Shown in pieces: positions 24,498 to 35,117 of a DNA stretch of 64,000 bases. Under the pieces are notes generated by a model, which was not told the origin of the DNA, did not search any database, and worked only from the letters and a program-made list of their open reading frames with translations. Made by a program: the position numbers and the translations under genes. This DNA comes from Megalopta genalis. Its lineage: Eukaryota; Arthropoda; Insecta; Hymenoptera; Halictidae. Each line of letters begins with the position of its first letter. Positions within the stretch are counted from its first letter, which is position 1. The stretch lies in contig NC_135018.1 in the NCBI RefSeq assembly GCF_051020955.1, forward strand, positions 8,178,939 to 8,242,938, in the 5' to 3' direction.

Positions 24498-25347
24498 CAC
24501 GCGGCGAGCCGTGTCCCTTTTGGGACCTCCGTGCGAGAACCGTCGGCAAACTTATTCGGCTCGCTCTTTTATCTCCACCCTAACCTCGCGAACCGAATGA
24601 ATTCGGGTCCCTTTGGGCGGCTGTTATCTTCTCGCAGGCGGTGTTTTGCGAAGGAAGATCGATCTTTCACGGCGAGAACTGACGGATCGACACAGAAATT
24701 CGCGGAGATCAGTCGATCGGATACCATGGTCGCAAAGCGAGGTGGTTCTTTATGAAAAACTGGCAGCCGAAGTCGGATAAAGCGGCTGCTGAATGTTAAT
24801 TCATCGCGGGTAGTTACATCTTGGGGAGTTTTAACGCCGCGAACCTACCGAGCAATACTTAACAATATTTAAATTTTTCATAGTTTCTTTTTCTTTTTAA
24901 ATATGTAAATCAATTCGATAGCGTCGAAATTATTTTGAAACGTTGTGGAACAATTTTGAGGGGCACATCTGCGTCACCGCTCGAGTGCCAAAATTGAAAT
25001 ACGTGAAAACAAAGAAAATTTACCTAGGGTAATGAACGATCCCAAGGTACCATAAGAGGGTTCAAACTGATATTATTCTATTCGATTCGCGGAAAATAGC
25101 AGTTACGGAGCCGACATAATGTCGGTGTAATATAATATAATACGATATTCTGGAGAACCGAAACCTGATATAACCGTAGCAGTGAGGAAAACCGTTGCAA
25201 GTGATAATTTCATAACATTGAAATGTATGCATTAATTGTTCAATAGTATAGGATTTATGTATTTATCATAGAAAAAGTCATGAAACCAAATTTGATATAC
25301 TCGCAAAAACTATGCAATTGAGACACTACTAATACGAAGCATTAGTA

Positions 25348-25562
25348 CAGTAATTTCTCCCTAATTCGCGCTCAGGCTGCGCACAAAAATGGACAATTTG
25401 GGAAAAGGAGATACCATTATTTGAGCCATGCGTCTCGTTCTTATAGTTGTTGACAATTGGTAACTATAAAAACGAGCCACAAGGCTCGAATAATCGTATC
25501 TTCTCTTACCAAATTGTTCATTTCGGTGTGCAACCTGAGCGCGAATTAGGGAGAAATCACAG
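25348..25562. mobile_element. Hairpin MITE, CTCCCTAATTCG family, copy B (215 bp)
   Basis: TA (25346-25347, 25563-25564) flanks termini CAGTAATTTCTCCCTAATTC and CTGTGATTTCTCCCTAATTC. The arms continue through CGCTCAGG(C/T)TGCRCAC, and then through GACAATTTGG and further, so nearly the whole element forms one stem with a loop near 25,450. It is the more complete of the two family members here. Confidence 0.9.
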
Positions 25563-25717
25563 TAATCGGAACTTTAAGCGACAATATCTCGTACGTGAAA
25601 ATACCTCCACCCCGCTCAACTGCTCATCCGTGACGGCGCCGACGGAATTATGTGACATTTGAGGGAATGCAGGGCACCGGTGCTAACAACCACAGATATG
25701 CGAGAACCGATGTACCT

Positions 25718-25900
25718 TAGACTGCGAATTTTTCTTCATTAATTGCAAGATGCAGGTGCTACAGAAACATTTATTTCTTTTCTTAATGATTTCAACGAGT
25801 TGTAAATAATACAATAATGTTTCTAAATTCTCTAAATGTTTTTACTATTTTGAGAATGATCTGCTCATTTGTGTCATAAATGCGTAAAATCCACGGTCTG
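25718..25900. mobile_element. hAT-like MITE, CAGACTGCGGATTT family, copy 2
   Basis: Starts TAGACTGCGAATTTTT and ends CGTAAAATCCACGGTCTG. The interior resembles copies at 4744 and 52230 ('aatgatttcaacgagttgta'). The flanking 8-mers are only weakly alike. Confidence 0.7.
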
Positions 25901-26087
25901 CTTGTAACTGTTACGAGACTTTCTCGGTTCTCTATAACTGTTTCAAGAATCGAAACCGATATCATAACTGTTACGAAACTTTTTCGGTTCTCCATTAACT
26001 GTTTGAAGAAGCGAAACCCCCCGATATCACACGTGTTTTCAACACCTGCCTGCTGGCATGACGAAGCATTTCGTCGTAGCCGGTTAA

Positions 26088-26549
26088 CACATTGCGGACG
26101 GCTCACGAGATATCTCGTTTTTAGCAAATTGAACGTTGCGGACGGGTCACGAGATATCTCGTTTTCGTGTTTTTTTTATTTAATCGGCAACTTAAGCAAC
26201 CAGCCGCAAATATTTCTGTTACGTAACCATGGTAACGAAGCCTCCCGCATTCCTAAGTAATTTTAGCGAAACAAATGAATCATTCCAAGCATGTAGAAAT
26301 GATCAGTCATTATAGCCACTCTAAATCAATATTCAAATTTGTATAATAAATAATAGTTAAAATGTAAAAAATCTTATATAATAAACAGATATATAAACTA
26401 TGTATATATAGTATTATTTAAGAATACTAAATGCAAATTAGAAATGTGCGTATCCGCTTCCTGTTACTTGCCAAGCATGTTTTTGGAGCGTTCGAAAATG
26501 TGCGGTCTTTGACGGCGTGTTGAACGCGCAGAGCCCCGTCCGCAATGTG
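26088..26549. mobile_element. TTAA-flanked MITE, CACATTGCGGACGG family, copy A (462 bp)
   Basis: TTAA lies at 26084-26087 and 26550-26553. The termini are CACATTGCGGACGG and the inverted GTCCGCAATGTG. Near the left end, CACGAGATATCTCGTTTT occurs twice in tandem with its flank. Copy B at 43487-43929 differs by about six substitutions and a 27-bp gap, so both are recent insertions. Confidence 0.92.
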
Positions 26550-26553
26550 TTAA

Positions 26554-27633
26554 CAGGTTAAATAGTATCGTCGACGGTTGGTCGATATGTTCTTTTAAAA
26601 TAAACAATTGTTGGAGGGAGCAAGCAGATCGTCAACAAACGTTGGATCGACCAGCTCGCGCCGGAAAGAATTACTCCGGATTATGTGAAGTTAAAAGGGA
26701 AGCTGAATAGTGGAAACGTAGCTGAACAAAACCGGAGGAAAAATTCCGGCAGTTAAGCTTGAATAATTGCGAATGAACTCCGGTGGCTGGCTGTTTGCGA
26801 AACCGAGAACAGTACCTTTATACATTTTGTTTTATAAAAGGGACCAATTAGTAAGTAATATTCCTGTCCGGGGGCGAGGGATCACAACGGCGGCGGCGGT
26901 GGGCGGGGAGATGGGGGGAGGGCGAACATTCTCTGAGCTATTGTGCGACTTTTAAAAATCTCGCCAATTAGAAAGCAATTTCCCTGGAACACGCCGGAGG
27001 ATTTCCCTCCGGTATACCGGACCCCGGTATATTTACTCCGGTTTCGTTTCACCTTTTATTTTTCCGCGCGTTAACTTATTTGTACGCGCGTATTCACTCT
27101 TATTGTTGGACCCGCGGCAAAGGTTTCGCTAAACAAGTTTCTCCTTAACCTATCCACCTGCCCCATCCCCAGCCCCTCCCTTCCGTCCTCTCGCTTGGCC
27201 ACTGTTTCGTCTGCAACGTACACACGCTTTTACGGTTTCCGTGATAAATTCTATCCCAAGGTTTTATGACCGCGTATCTGGTAACTAATCAACCTTTATT
27301 TGATACTGCCACTTGCGCTGCACTTAACATTCGTTATCCATTACGCGGGCCGACATTTAAATTCATATTAGTACGCCGGAACTTTGGAATTCGAATTTCA
27401 GATTGCGAACTTGTTTCTCGGCTCCGTGCGATTCAACCGTTACACACATTTGTTTACCTTACATTTTGTGAAGCTAAAGATCATTATTACTTCGTGGCAG
27501 AGATGGGGAAAAATCGATTTTTGATATGGTATAATGTACTGTAAATATTTGTATCTTCTCGCGAAATACAGAATTTGACAAATAAACCTTTCTTTGGAAA
27601 TAATAGTCACATATGGATATTACGTATTTAATA
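26554..27633. other. Spacer
   Basis: No gene recognised. The GC-rich stretch 26,860-27,060 contains repeats of CCGG-type motifs. Confidence 0.45.
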
Positions 27634-27635
27634 TA

Positions 27636-28164
27636 CAGGGTTCCCCGGAAAGAATCATCCGATTTCAAAAATTTATATTTTAAAAAATTACACACAGAAA
27701 ATTATAATTCAAACACGAATATAACGAGAAAATGTGCGAGTTTTACTTTTTATTATTTTTTTCTTATGTACCAAACCGTTGGATTGGTCGCAGTTCATCC
27801 GATAATATGGTTCTACACAGTTGGCCTCCGAGATCACCCGACCTAACCCCATGCGACTTCTTCCTTTAGGGATTTGTGAAGGATCTTGTCTTTGTACCAC
27901 CTTTACCTACAAGTGTAAATGAACTGAAAAAACGCATTTGTGATGCTGTACAAACAATTACCAGAGATATATTACACTGTGTTTGGCAAGAACTTTCATA
28001 TCGCAATGACATCATACGTGTAACGAAAGGAAGTCATATTGAACACTTGTAAACAAACACTCACACATTTTCCCGTTATATTCGTGTTTGAATTATAATT
28101 TTCTGTGTGTAATTTTTTAAAATATAAATTTTTGAAACCGGATGATTCTTTCCGGGGAACCCTG
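27636..28164 (+). mobile_element. Long-TIR Tc1/mariner-superfamily element (529 bp), non-autonomous
   Basis: TA (27634-27635, 28165-28166) flanks 105-bp inverted repeats starting CAGGGTTCCCCGGAAAGAAT. The arms (27636-27740, 28060-28164) differ at only about three positions. Between them lies the 3' part of a transposase gene on the plus strand with one premature stop. It is an internal deletion derivative, and the near-identity of its arms suggests youth. Confidence 0.93.
27765..28051 (+). pseudogene. Transposase C-terminal fragment with in-frame stop
   Basis: Reading from the left arm, the frame gives RWIGR, then WPPRSPDLTPCDFFL, a TAG stop (27868-27870, where Trp is usual), and then GFVKDLVFVPPLP through to SHIEHL and a terminal stop. 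PPRSPDLTPCDFFLWGF-like motifs mark the last catalytic-acid region of an IS630/Tc1/mariner-type transposase common in insects. The N-terminal DNA-binding part and the first catalytic acids are missing, so it cannot work. Confidence 0.85.
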
Positions 28165-28383
28165 TATTTCAAATGCTGTTTACATAAGTAACGATCATGT
28201 TCGAAAAAATTTATTTGCCAAATTTCGTATTACATGAGAAGATCCAAATATTTATAGTCTATTTGATGTTTCAAAAATCGATTATTACCCAGTTCTTCTT
28301 CACCGAACCGAAAACAGAAACAACGTCAGAAGAATATACATATTATTGATAGTATATTATTGAAAATCTATTAGAACTATTAA

Positions 28384-28610
28384 CGCTAGGTTTGCGGAAC
28401 CGACGAAACGACGGTTTATTTCTTGATTTGTCATTACTCAGATTGTAGATATACTTATGAGTTATTTATTCAATGCACGTGCTACTTGTGGCAAATATTG
28501 CAATAACACTTGTTAACAATCCGAATAAACGTCTTTTATGAACTTATCAGAATAAATGTTACTTTTACGAACTAAAATAAAACATCTGCTTTCAGTACTT
28601 CGGAAGTCTG
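28384..28610. mobile_element. Decayed TTAACACTAGA-family MITE
   Basis: TTAA followed by CGCTAGGTTTGCGGAACCGA. The interior matches the relics at 14519 and 54165 (CAAATATTGCAATAACAC). The right end is not defined. Confidence 0.5.
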
Positions 28611-30979
28611 GTATCAAAAGCTGAAATACAGAGATCGGTGTAGACTGTTTCAATTATGGACAGAGATCTACAATCCAGTGATAAATCACTAGAATGTCAT
28701 TTTTCCAAGTTTTGCAATACCGTTTGTCAGTGTATTAACTCATGGATTAGCAGAAATTGTTACCAATGTTAGAACAGTGCCAGCAAGGGGATATTGCAGG
28801 TTATTGTTTTCGGTATGGATCTGTTTAATATTGATCACGGTACGCAGACTCTGTCGATGTAAACGTTACACTAATTAGTGTATGAGGGTCGATAGTCTAC
28901 TAACTATTAAACATATCAATAACGTTTGACGCTGTACATAGAAAATTAGTACTAGGTGGATCGAACACGACTCGCTTGTATTCCGCCGCAGGCGTTAATA
29001 ATATATTTTTGAATATGTTTATGTAACTTCGGAATAGAACGACCCAATAAACCTGCGACCTTTCTGAGCAAGTAAAGTGAATTCTAACAATCGAATTAAC
29101 ATACACATCGTGTCCTTACCAAATATATTTACCGGTCAGGATTGACGAATATTGATGGATCAATATTAACCAAATCTACGGATATTGTGTGTCCGCGCTT
29201 TCATCGTTATCAGTTCTGTAATTAGAAATTACAGTATAGTAGTAAAAGACTACATTTTGAAAAAACAAATACTATTAGAGTGTACACAGGAAGAGCGTAG
29301 CGATTTTTGTAGCACGAAAGCTTGCACCGTTTTCAAGATGGTGTGATATGTACAATTTTACTATTTGCATACCGAGAAACTATCGTGTAACATTAAACAA
29401 TATCTCCTCACAAATGAACGATAAATACACCAAGGAAGAATTTTTATAGCAGCACATATTTTTATTATCTTTTTTTCTGATACTCCTACCAATACATGCC
29501 AATATAAACAAAGTAAAAAAGACAAAGTAAAAAACACATTTTATACAAAAACATATCTTTTACAAAGTAAAAAATACGTAATGCTATTTAAAAAAACGCG
29601 ATCCGAGCTTTTCATCGAATAAAAGAATCTATCGAAACTTGTATCATTGCACTTTGTTCTTCTCAAAGTTCTTATTAACTTTTGTTTGCAAACATTTTTT
29701 TTATCAGATTACCGTAAATACCTAAAAAATCGATGTGACCGTTTAGGATGAACATCCTGTACATATTTTATTATAATATACCGAAAGTTGAATTGGAATA
29801 AAAATCACTGCGCTGCTGTGACATTTTATAAGAATTAATAAATTAAAGATTTTGCGTTTTTATATTTATGTACCTTTACAGGATTACCTCACAGTATTAA
29901 TAATTTAATGTCGGCGACATCGGAGTGCAGAGGGTTAAATATAATTGCAAAAGGTCGAGAAGATTCGGAAAAGAAATTTGCTTCTGACAGTACGAAGAAT
30001 CTGCTACGAAAGCCTCGACGAGTTTCTCGATGGTGACGCAGAGTCGATCCACTGGCCGCAGCCCTGAAATCGCTATCACCGTCGGATCGTTATCATCCCA
30101 AACGTTTCTAGTAATCGGGATGCCGGAGTCGAGCCTGCCAGGTCCTAACCCCCGATCTCTATCCTGTAATCGCCCAGCCGGATCGCCTCCTTTTTTCTCA
30201 GCGGCAGCCTTTTATGCTAAACGGCCGCTTCATTTGAATGTCGCTAATGCGAAAAACCGATGCATACTAATGGGCCCGGTATTTTCTCCTCTCTTTCTCG
30301 TCTCAGCCGCCGACGCGTGCTCGCCGTCACGGAACACCGAAATCACCCGTGTCGGTGTCCGTCCACAGTCTACACCCCCGCGTGCACACTCCGCGAGGGT
30401 GGACGCGTGTTTGCACAGCGGCCGGCCATTTCCGTGTCGCGGTGTGGCGGCGGCGGCGGCCCTTTATGTCGCATGCATACATTAAGCCGCCACGGTATCC
30501 ACGGTGTCCGCAGCGCTACGGAAAAAGCTGCGGCGAATCGAAGATTTTCCGCTTGGAAAACTTCGGCCCGTCTAGCGCCGGTTGTCTGCTGCGACAAACT
30601 CACCGTCTTCGACTCGCAATTTCCGCTCAGAGCGCTCTTCTTTCCGCGTATCTTGTTTTCCTCGCTTTCGACGCTTGACATTTTCTCTATTTTCTGTCAC
30701 GCGCGCGCGAATTCACCTCGTGTCGTTCCGCGTCTCGCAGTACATATCTCTTTCTCATCGGTTTATCAGTGTTCGTACCAACCTTGGCAGGAAACGTCCG
30801 ATCGAGTTTGCGAATGCGGTTGTCGGACGCGTAATTTCAGCGCGTAATTCAAGAATGATACACAATATTGTGTACCGTATTGAGTCAGGTTGAGTCGAAA
30901 GACTTTTTCGTGAACTACGTGTGTGTTATGTTGTCTTCCCTTCCGATTTGACCACGTTGTAGCATCCTTGTGAATACAA
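28611..30979. other. Spacer, AT-rich then GC-rich
   Basis: AT-rich to about 29,880 and GC-rich at 30,020-30,880. The long plus frames at 30030-30485 and 30260-30847 show no known domain. GGGTTAA at 29,932-29,937 (complement CCCTCTGCACTCCG) looks like one end of a TTAA element, and CAGGATGTTCATCC (complement, near 29,745-29,760) like an end of a CAGGGTG-type element. Neither could be paired. Confidence 0.4.
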
Positions 30980-31430
30980 TTTTATTCGACGAATTTATTC
31001 GAAATATTATTCGAATAGAATTCTATTCGACGAATTTATTCGATATATTATTCGAATCAAATTTTGTTCGATAAACTTAGTCGTTATGTTATTCGGATAA
31101 TATTATATTCGAAGAATTTATTCGAAATGGTATTCAGATAAAATTATATTCGAAGAATCCATTGGTAATATTTCTCGAATCAAATATTATATATATTCAA
31201 AGAATTTATTCAAAACGGTATTCGGATGAAATTATAAAATATTTAAATTTATTTAATTATATTATATTATATTATACGAATATTATTATATTATATTATA
31301 TTATACGAATTAAATTTTGTTCGAATAATTTGATTCAAAGTATTTCTCAAATAAAATTTTATTCGTAATATTACCTGGATGAAATTTTGTTCGAAGAATT
31401 TATTCGATATATTATCCGAATCAAATTTTA
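30980..31430. repeat. ~41-bp AT-rich minisatellite of TTCGAA(T) motifs
   Basis: A unit like 'ttcgaagaatttattcgaaa' plus 'tattattcgaatnaaattt' repeats with a period near 41 bp for about ten copies. It is interrupted by a pure ATTAT run near 31,255-31,310. Each unit contains short palindromes TTCGAA/ATTCGAAT. Confidence 0.85.
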
Positions 31431-31434
31431 CCGT

Positions 31435-31501
31435 TTTCTCACTTTGTTTATCTGAGCGTATAATGAAAATATATATAGGCTCTGATAAACAAAGTGAAAA
31501 A
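31435..31501. repeat. Inverted repeat, 23-bp stem with 21-nt loop
   Basis: TTTCTCACTTTGTTTATCTG... (31435-31457) pairs with GCTCTGATAAACAAAGTG... (31479-31501) with about two mismatches. It lies immediately after the 41-bp minisatellite. It may be a tiny MITE. Confidence 0.75.
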
Positions 31502-31559
31502 CACGTCATTTTAAACGTTTCTTTTACTCCAAGTAATAACTAGTCCCTCTAATATTCAC

Positions 31560-31647
31560 AAAAAAGAAACTCAAGTCATTTATTTACACCAGCTTGGAAA
31601 AAGTTATTCTGTTTTAAAAGGTGTGTGGACACTTTTTCGCCTTACTG
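31560..31647. mobile_element. Tc1-like element, right-end fragment
   Basis: The complement of the end reads CAGTAAGGCGAAAAAGTGTC, then CACACACCTTTTAAAACAG, followed outside by TA (31648-31649). This is the standard layout of Tc1-like termini. The left end is not recognisable. Confidence 0.65.
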
Positions 31648-31649
31648 TA

Positions 31650-32548
31650 AGTCAAAATGTTCGAAAATGTCACTTACGTCACTACGATTCTAACTCAATC
31701 GTATGGAGTTTGGCTGGAGCTTCGACTCTTGTGAAAATCCTAACGAAAGAATACCTAAGATTATAACGTTTCTAAGCGTAATTCAAGGATGGGACTCGTA
31801 GAGGTTTGCTAGTAATTGCTTCGGATCTCAAATCAAATATTTAAGCGACGCGGCGCAGCGGTTTAGCCGTGTTTTCGCGCGATTTCGCCGACGATGTAAT
31901 CAGGAATTAACAGATCGCCGCAAAAGCATTCCCCGAGGCATGCCGGAGCAGTTCATTAATTGCGGGTATCTATTTGTCGAGGTAGTCGAAATTACTGAAA
32001 TCCGAGACTCGCCGATACGATACGTTCTACGTTCGATTGCCGAGCGTGCTGGCAAATAACGCGAGTCTTCTCTTCCCCTACTTCGTAAACAGCTGGCCGC
32101 AACCGTGCGGGCTAAGGTACACTTTAAACAGACCAGTGCCTCTAAAATTTTCTTAACGATGCTTGAAAATTCTAGAGGAACATGCTGCAGTGGAAATAAT
32201 TTCCTTTTAACCAGTTAGCTGTGACGTCTCCTTTTTAGAGCGCGCACCTACATGACAAAGTCATCGATGTTTCTTTCTTTTTTTTTTTAACGAGATTACA
32301 TATTTCTATCATTATATCATGATAGCTAAGATCAAGACGAATCCAATGATCTATAGTAACATAAGTCGAGCAGCGCATTACTCGTCGCGATTCGAACTGT
32401 CGCGCCGAAAACGGCGAAATTGCAGAAGTCGGTGGAAATAATTTTGGACGTTCATTCGAATAAATTTCTCATCTCTCTGTTGATCTCTCTGTTGTACCTG
32501 TTTCAACATTCGTGTTCATTTCTAAATGTTTTAAGTTTAATTTATCCG
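31650..32548. other. Spacer
   Basis: No gene recognised. Confidence 0.45.
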
Positions 32549-32552
32549 TTAA

Positions 32553-32793
32553 CACGTTCCGTGCCACGTGTACCATCGATGGTACACGCTTGCATGTTTA
32601 CTTAGTGAACTGAACAAATTGTTTACAAGAAATTTAGAACCGAAGAATCAATTTCCACCGCAAGAATGGGCGTTGATAAGTTTTTGTTACGTTGTTATGT
32701 GTACGAGAATTAATAATTGCACGTAATACATCAAGTTTTAGTAAAATATCAAAGTGTGAAGATTCGAGTAAAAAAAGCTCGGCACGGAACGTG
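32553..32793. mobile_element. TTAA-flanked MITE, CACGTTCCGTGCC family, copy A (241 bp)
   Basis: TTAA lies at 32549-32552 and 32794-32797, with perfect inverted termini CACGTTCCGTGCC. Near the left end is a perfect 20-bp palindrome (32568-32587, centre TCGA). An inverted copy at 59362-59602 has exactly the same length and about four differences. No coding content. Confidence 0.93.
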
Positions 32794-32837
32794 TTAATGG
32801 CTGTTCTAATATATTTTCGGCAACGGTTACATTTCTT

Positions 32838-33006
32838 ATACACGAAGTGTCGATAATAACATTTTTCGATGAAACGGGAATCGATGTAAACATTTGTCGG
32901 TGATTTCAACGTGTCGGCATAGAAACAATGTCGGTGAAATGCGATGTCGCTGAAATCATCGTGTCGACGAAAATATTGTCGGTGAAACCACTGTTGGTGA
33001 TTTCAA
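32838..33006. repeat. Cryptic repeat of GTCGGTGAAAT-like motifs
   Basis: Irregular tandem copies of GTGTCGRYGAAA and GTCGGTGAAA(T/C) spaced about 17-22 bp. The block ends about 100 bp from the DIP exon at 33107, on its downstream intron side. Confidence 0.75.
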
Positions 33007-33106
33007 GGTAACCCGGCGTTAGCCCCCGCGATCCGAATGTTGCGTGCCGATAATTCCGAGCTCTGGTTTAAAAACAAGCTCTTGCGTAAAAACAAAGGAC
33101 ACTTAC

Positions 33107-33182
33107 TGTACAGGTGGATGGTGCCGTCGGTTCCTCCGCGTGAATTGTTCGCATTGCACTTGTAGCTGCCGTAATCCGAATC
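33107..33182 (-). CDS. DIP/lachesin-like Ig cell-adhesion protein, exon with end of Ig3
   Basis: This 76-bp minus-strand exon encodes DSDYGSYKCNANNSRGG followed by TDGTIHLY. That is the F and G strands of an I-set immunoglobulin domain, with the second disulfide Cys in YKC and a Tyr-corner-like DYGSY. It is the counterpart of the (D)FG.Y.C..KNS.G.TDGTI signature of DPR-interacting proteins and lachesins. The acceptor is CTTTCCAG before GAT, and the donor is GTAAGT after TAC-A. It enters in phase 0, matching the upstream exon at 36813-37030, and leaves in phase 1. NNS is a possible N-glycosylation site. DIPs are surface proteins with three Ig domains, usually membrane-anchored at the C-terminus, that bind Dpr proteins in synaptic matching. 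The next exon must be at lower coordinates and was not found. Confidence 0.92.
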
Positions 33183-33335
33183 CTGGAAAGTAGAATATGA
33201 ATTATGTGAAAAATATAAAAGATCGGGAAACATCGAAGAACTTGTGCTACTTTGAACCAACAGTTTCCCAGATAAACCGTCATAGCTTCGTGTGAATTTG
33301 CTATTTCTCATCTAAAATATTATTGTATTCTTTAG

Positions 33336-33450
33336 CACTAGAACTACCAACCCAGTCAAAATAACTAGTTTCTGATTTCTTGTTTTAGAGCTACTGGATT
33401 TATAAAAATATTTCTTTGAGAAACTTTTTGCTAATTATATCCCCATATGA
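33336..33450. mobile_element. TTAACACTAGAAC-family MITE fragment
   Basis: After TTAG, CACTAGAACTACCAACCCAG is followed by TCAAAATAACTAGTTTCTGA, which matches in inverted orientation the right end of the element at 35637-35846. The other half is missing and the AT microsatellite follows. Confidence 0.6.
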
Positions 33451-33460
33451 TCAATCAAAA

Positions 33461-33757
33461 TTATATATATATTACATATATATATATATATAATTTATAT
33501 TATATTTATTATATTGTATATAATTATTTTTTATTTAATTATATTTTATTATATTATATAAATTATTATATAATTTATATTATATTTATATATATATTAT
33601 AATATATATAATTATATTTTATTATATTATATAAATTATTATATAATTTATATTATATTTATATATAATATTATATATATAATTATATATATTATAATAT
33701 ATATATAAATATAATATAAATTATATAATAATTTATTTTATATATATATATAAAATT
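33461..33757. repeat. AT-rich microsatellite, about 300 bp
   Basis: Almost only A and T, as (AT)n, ATTATAT and TTTATAT motifs, with many self-complementary stretches. Confidence 0.95.
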
Positions 33758-34367
33758 ATAATCAAATTACGATGAATAAATTCATACCACCGTACTACCG
33801 TTATCCCAAATTTTGAACCAATCCAATTAATCCTTAATGGTTTTCTACCTTGCAATCGTTTCCAACAAATGCTTTTCCGTGGAATATTTGTATGTCCAAA
33901 TGCAAACTTGCATTCGACAACTTTCGAGATCGTTGTGACCGAAATCTTTCGCGAGTCTATCATACCCTAATTACAATGTCGGCAGAAGTTCAAGACATTT
34001 CTGCTGGTGTTGCCGTTTATCATTTCCGTTGTTAACTCGCGAAGCTCCGGCATCGGTTTCCTAAGAGTGTAACAGCGAATCCATCTGCACGCGGTTCGTC
34101 TGGCTACTCAGCAATTTGTCTTTCGTTTACTTTTCTTGTCTTTTCTCCGCGGCTCAAACTTGCAGGATAGTTTTGTTGATAACTTCTGTTGCGGGTCGAC
34201 TCGCCGTTTGATTTATAAAGAAGACCCGCGGTCTCGAGCGAAAGTAACTTCTATCTTGACTCGTTTGTACTTCTGAAATTTTTCCCCAGACGCATTTATT
34301 ATCCTTTGTAAAAGCAACGCAATAAAGATCCCCGGGACACAGTGGAAGCAGAAACTCGGACAGTATA

Positions 34368-35117
34368 CAGGGTGGCCCACACAAACGTTTCAGGTAATGA
34401 CGCCGTTATTAATGCATCTGCGAAAAAATGTTTAAGGAGAAATATAAATGACTCGAAGGGCACTACATTTGTAGTCGCTTAGATGTTTTTTCAGTGAATC
34501 AGTACATGTGCAATTAACAATTGCATCATTTCTTTAAATGGAAATGCTTATTTTTTATTGCGCGGATCAATTCCTCTGTTCATTCTACGTAAAAACTATT
34601 GGAATATCATAGTAAAATAATTATTAGTTCTTAAGATATTTTCAAAAAATTACCGAAGAAGCTACTCGAACGCTTCCCCATTACATTGCAAACATTTCTG
34701 ATAACGTTCATTATTCATTCTCAAAACTGCGTTTAAATTTTCAGCAATACAGGATTTTTCAGCAATAAGTACGGAAAATTTAAATGCAAAATTTAAATGT
34801 AAAAGCGTTCGAGCATCTTCACCAGTAAATACATTTTTTGAAAATATCTCGAGAGCTAATAATTCTTTTTCTCCGATACCTTAACAATTTTTTACGTAGA
34901 ATAAACAGAGGAATCGATCTGTGCAATCTAAAATATGCATTTCCATTGAAAGAAATGATGCAATTGTTGATTGCACATGCACTGATGCACTTGAACAAGA
35001 TTTAAGAGCCTATAAATGTAGCGCTTTCAGAGCCATTTATCTTCCGCCTTTGACATTTTTTTCATAAATGCATTAATAACGGCGTTATTAGCTGAAACAA
35101 TTGCGTGAGTCAACCTG
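34368..35117. mobile_element. Foldback CAGGGTG-type element (750 bp)
   Basis: TA (34366-34367, 35118-35119) flanks CAGGGTGGCCCACACAAACG and CAGGTTGACTCACGCAATTG (complement). Both continue into GTTTCAG.TAAT.ACGCCGTT and ATTAATGCAT. Complementarity continues, with gaps, through 'caattgcatcatttctttna' and 'tctacgtaaaaa' for about 330 bp per arm. There is no transposase frame. Confidence 0.88.

Larger units (their letters stand above)
20502..25345. other. Long spacer with simple repeats, no gene recognised
   Basis: GC-rich patches lie at 21,250-21,750 and 23,250-24,800. The purine-rich stretch near 23,340-23,570 creates a leucine-rich minus-strand frame (23312-23857). Near 22,190-22,241 'gcatgcgagtg' next to TTAA may be the end of another TTAA element, but I could not pair it. 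No exon is supported. Confidence 0.45.

Noticed and set aside
24082..24755. Several overlapping frames of 105-155 codons
   Set aside because: They cover hexamer and decamer simple repeats in GC-rich DNA on both strands; none resembles a known protein.
30030..30893. Overlapping plus- and minus-strand frames of 103-195 codons, and a TCAGT initiator-like site near 30767
   Set aside because: All frames are open because of high GC. The initiator has no matching downstream element at the expected spacing, so a promoter is not claimed.
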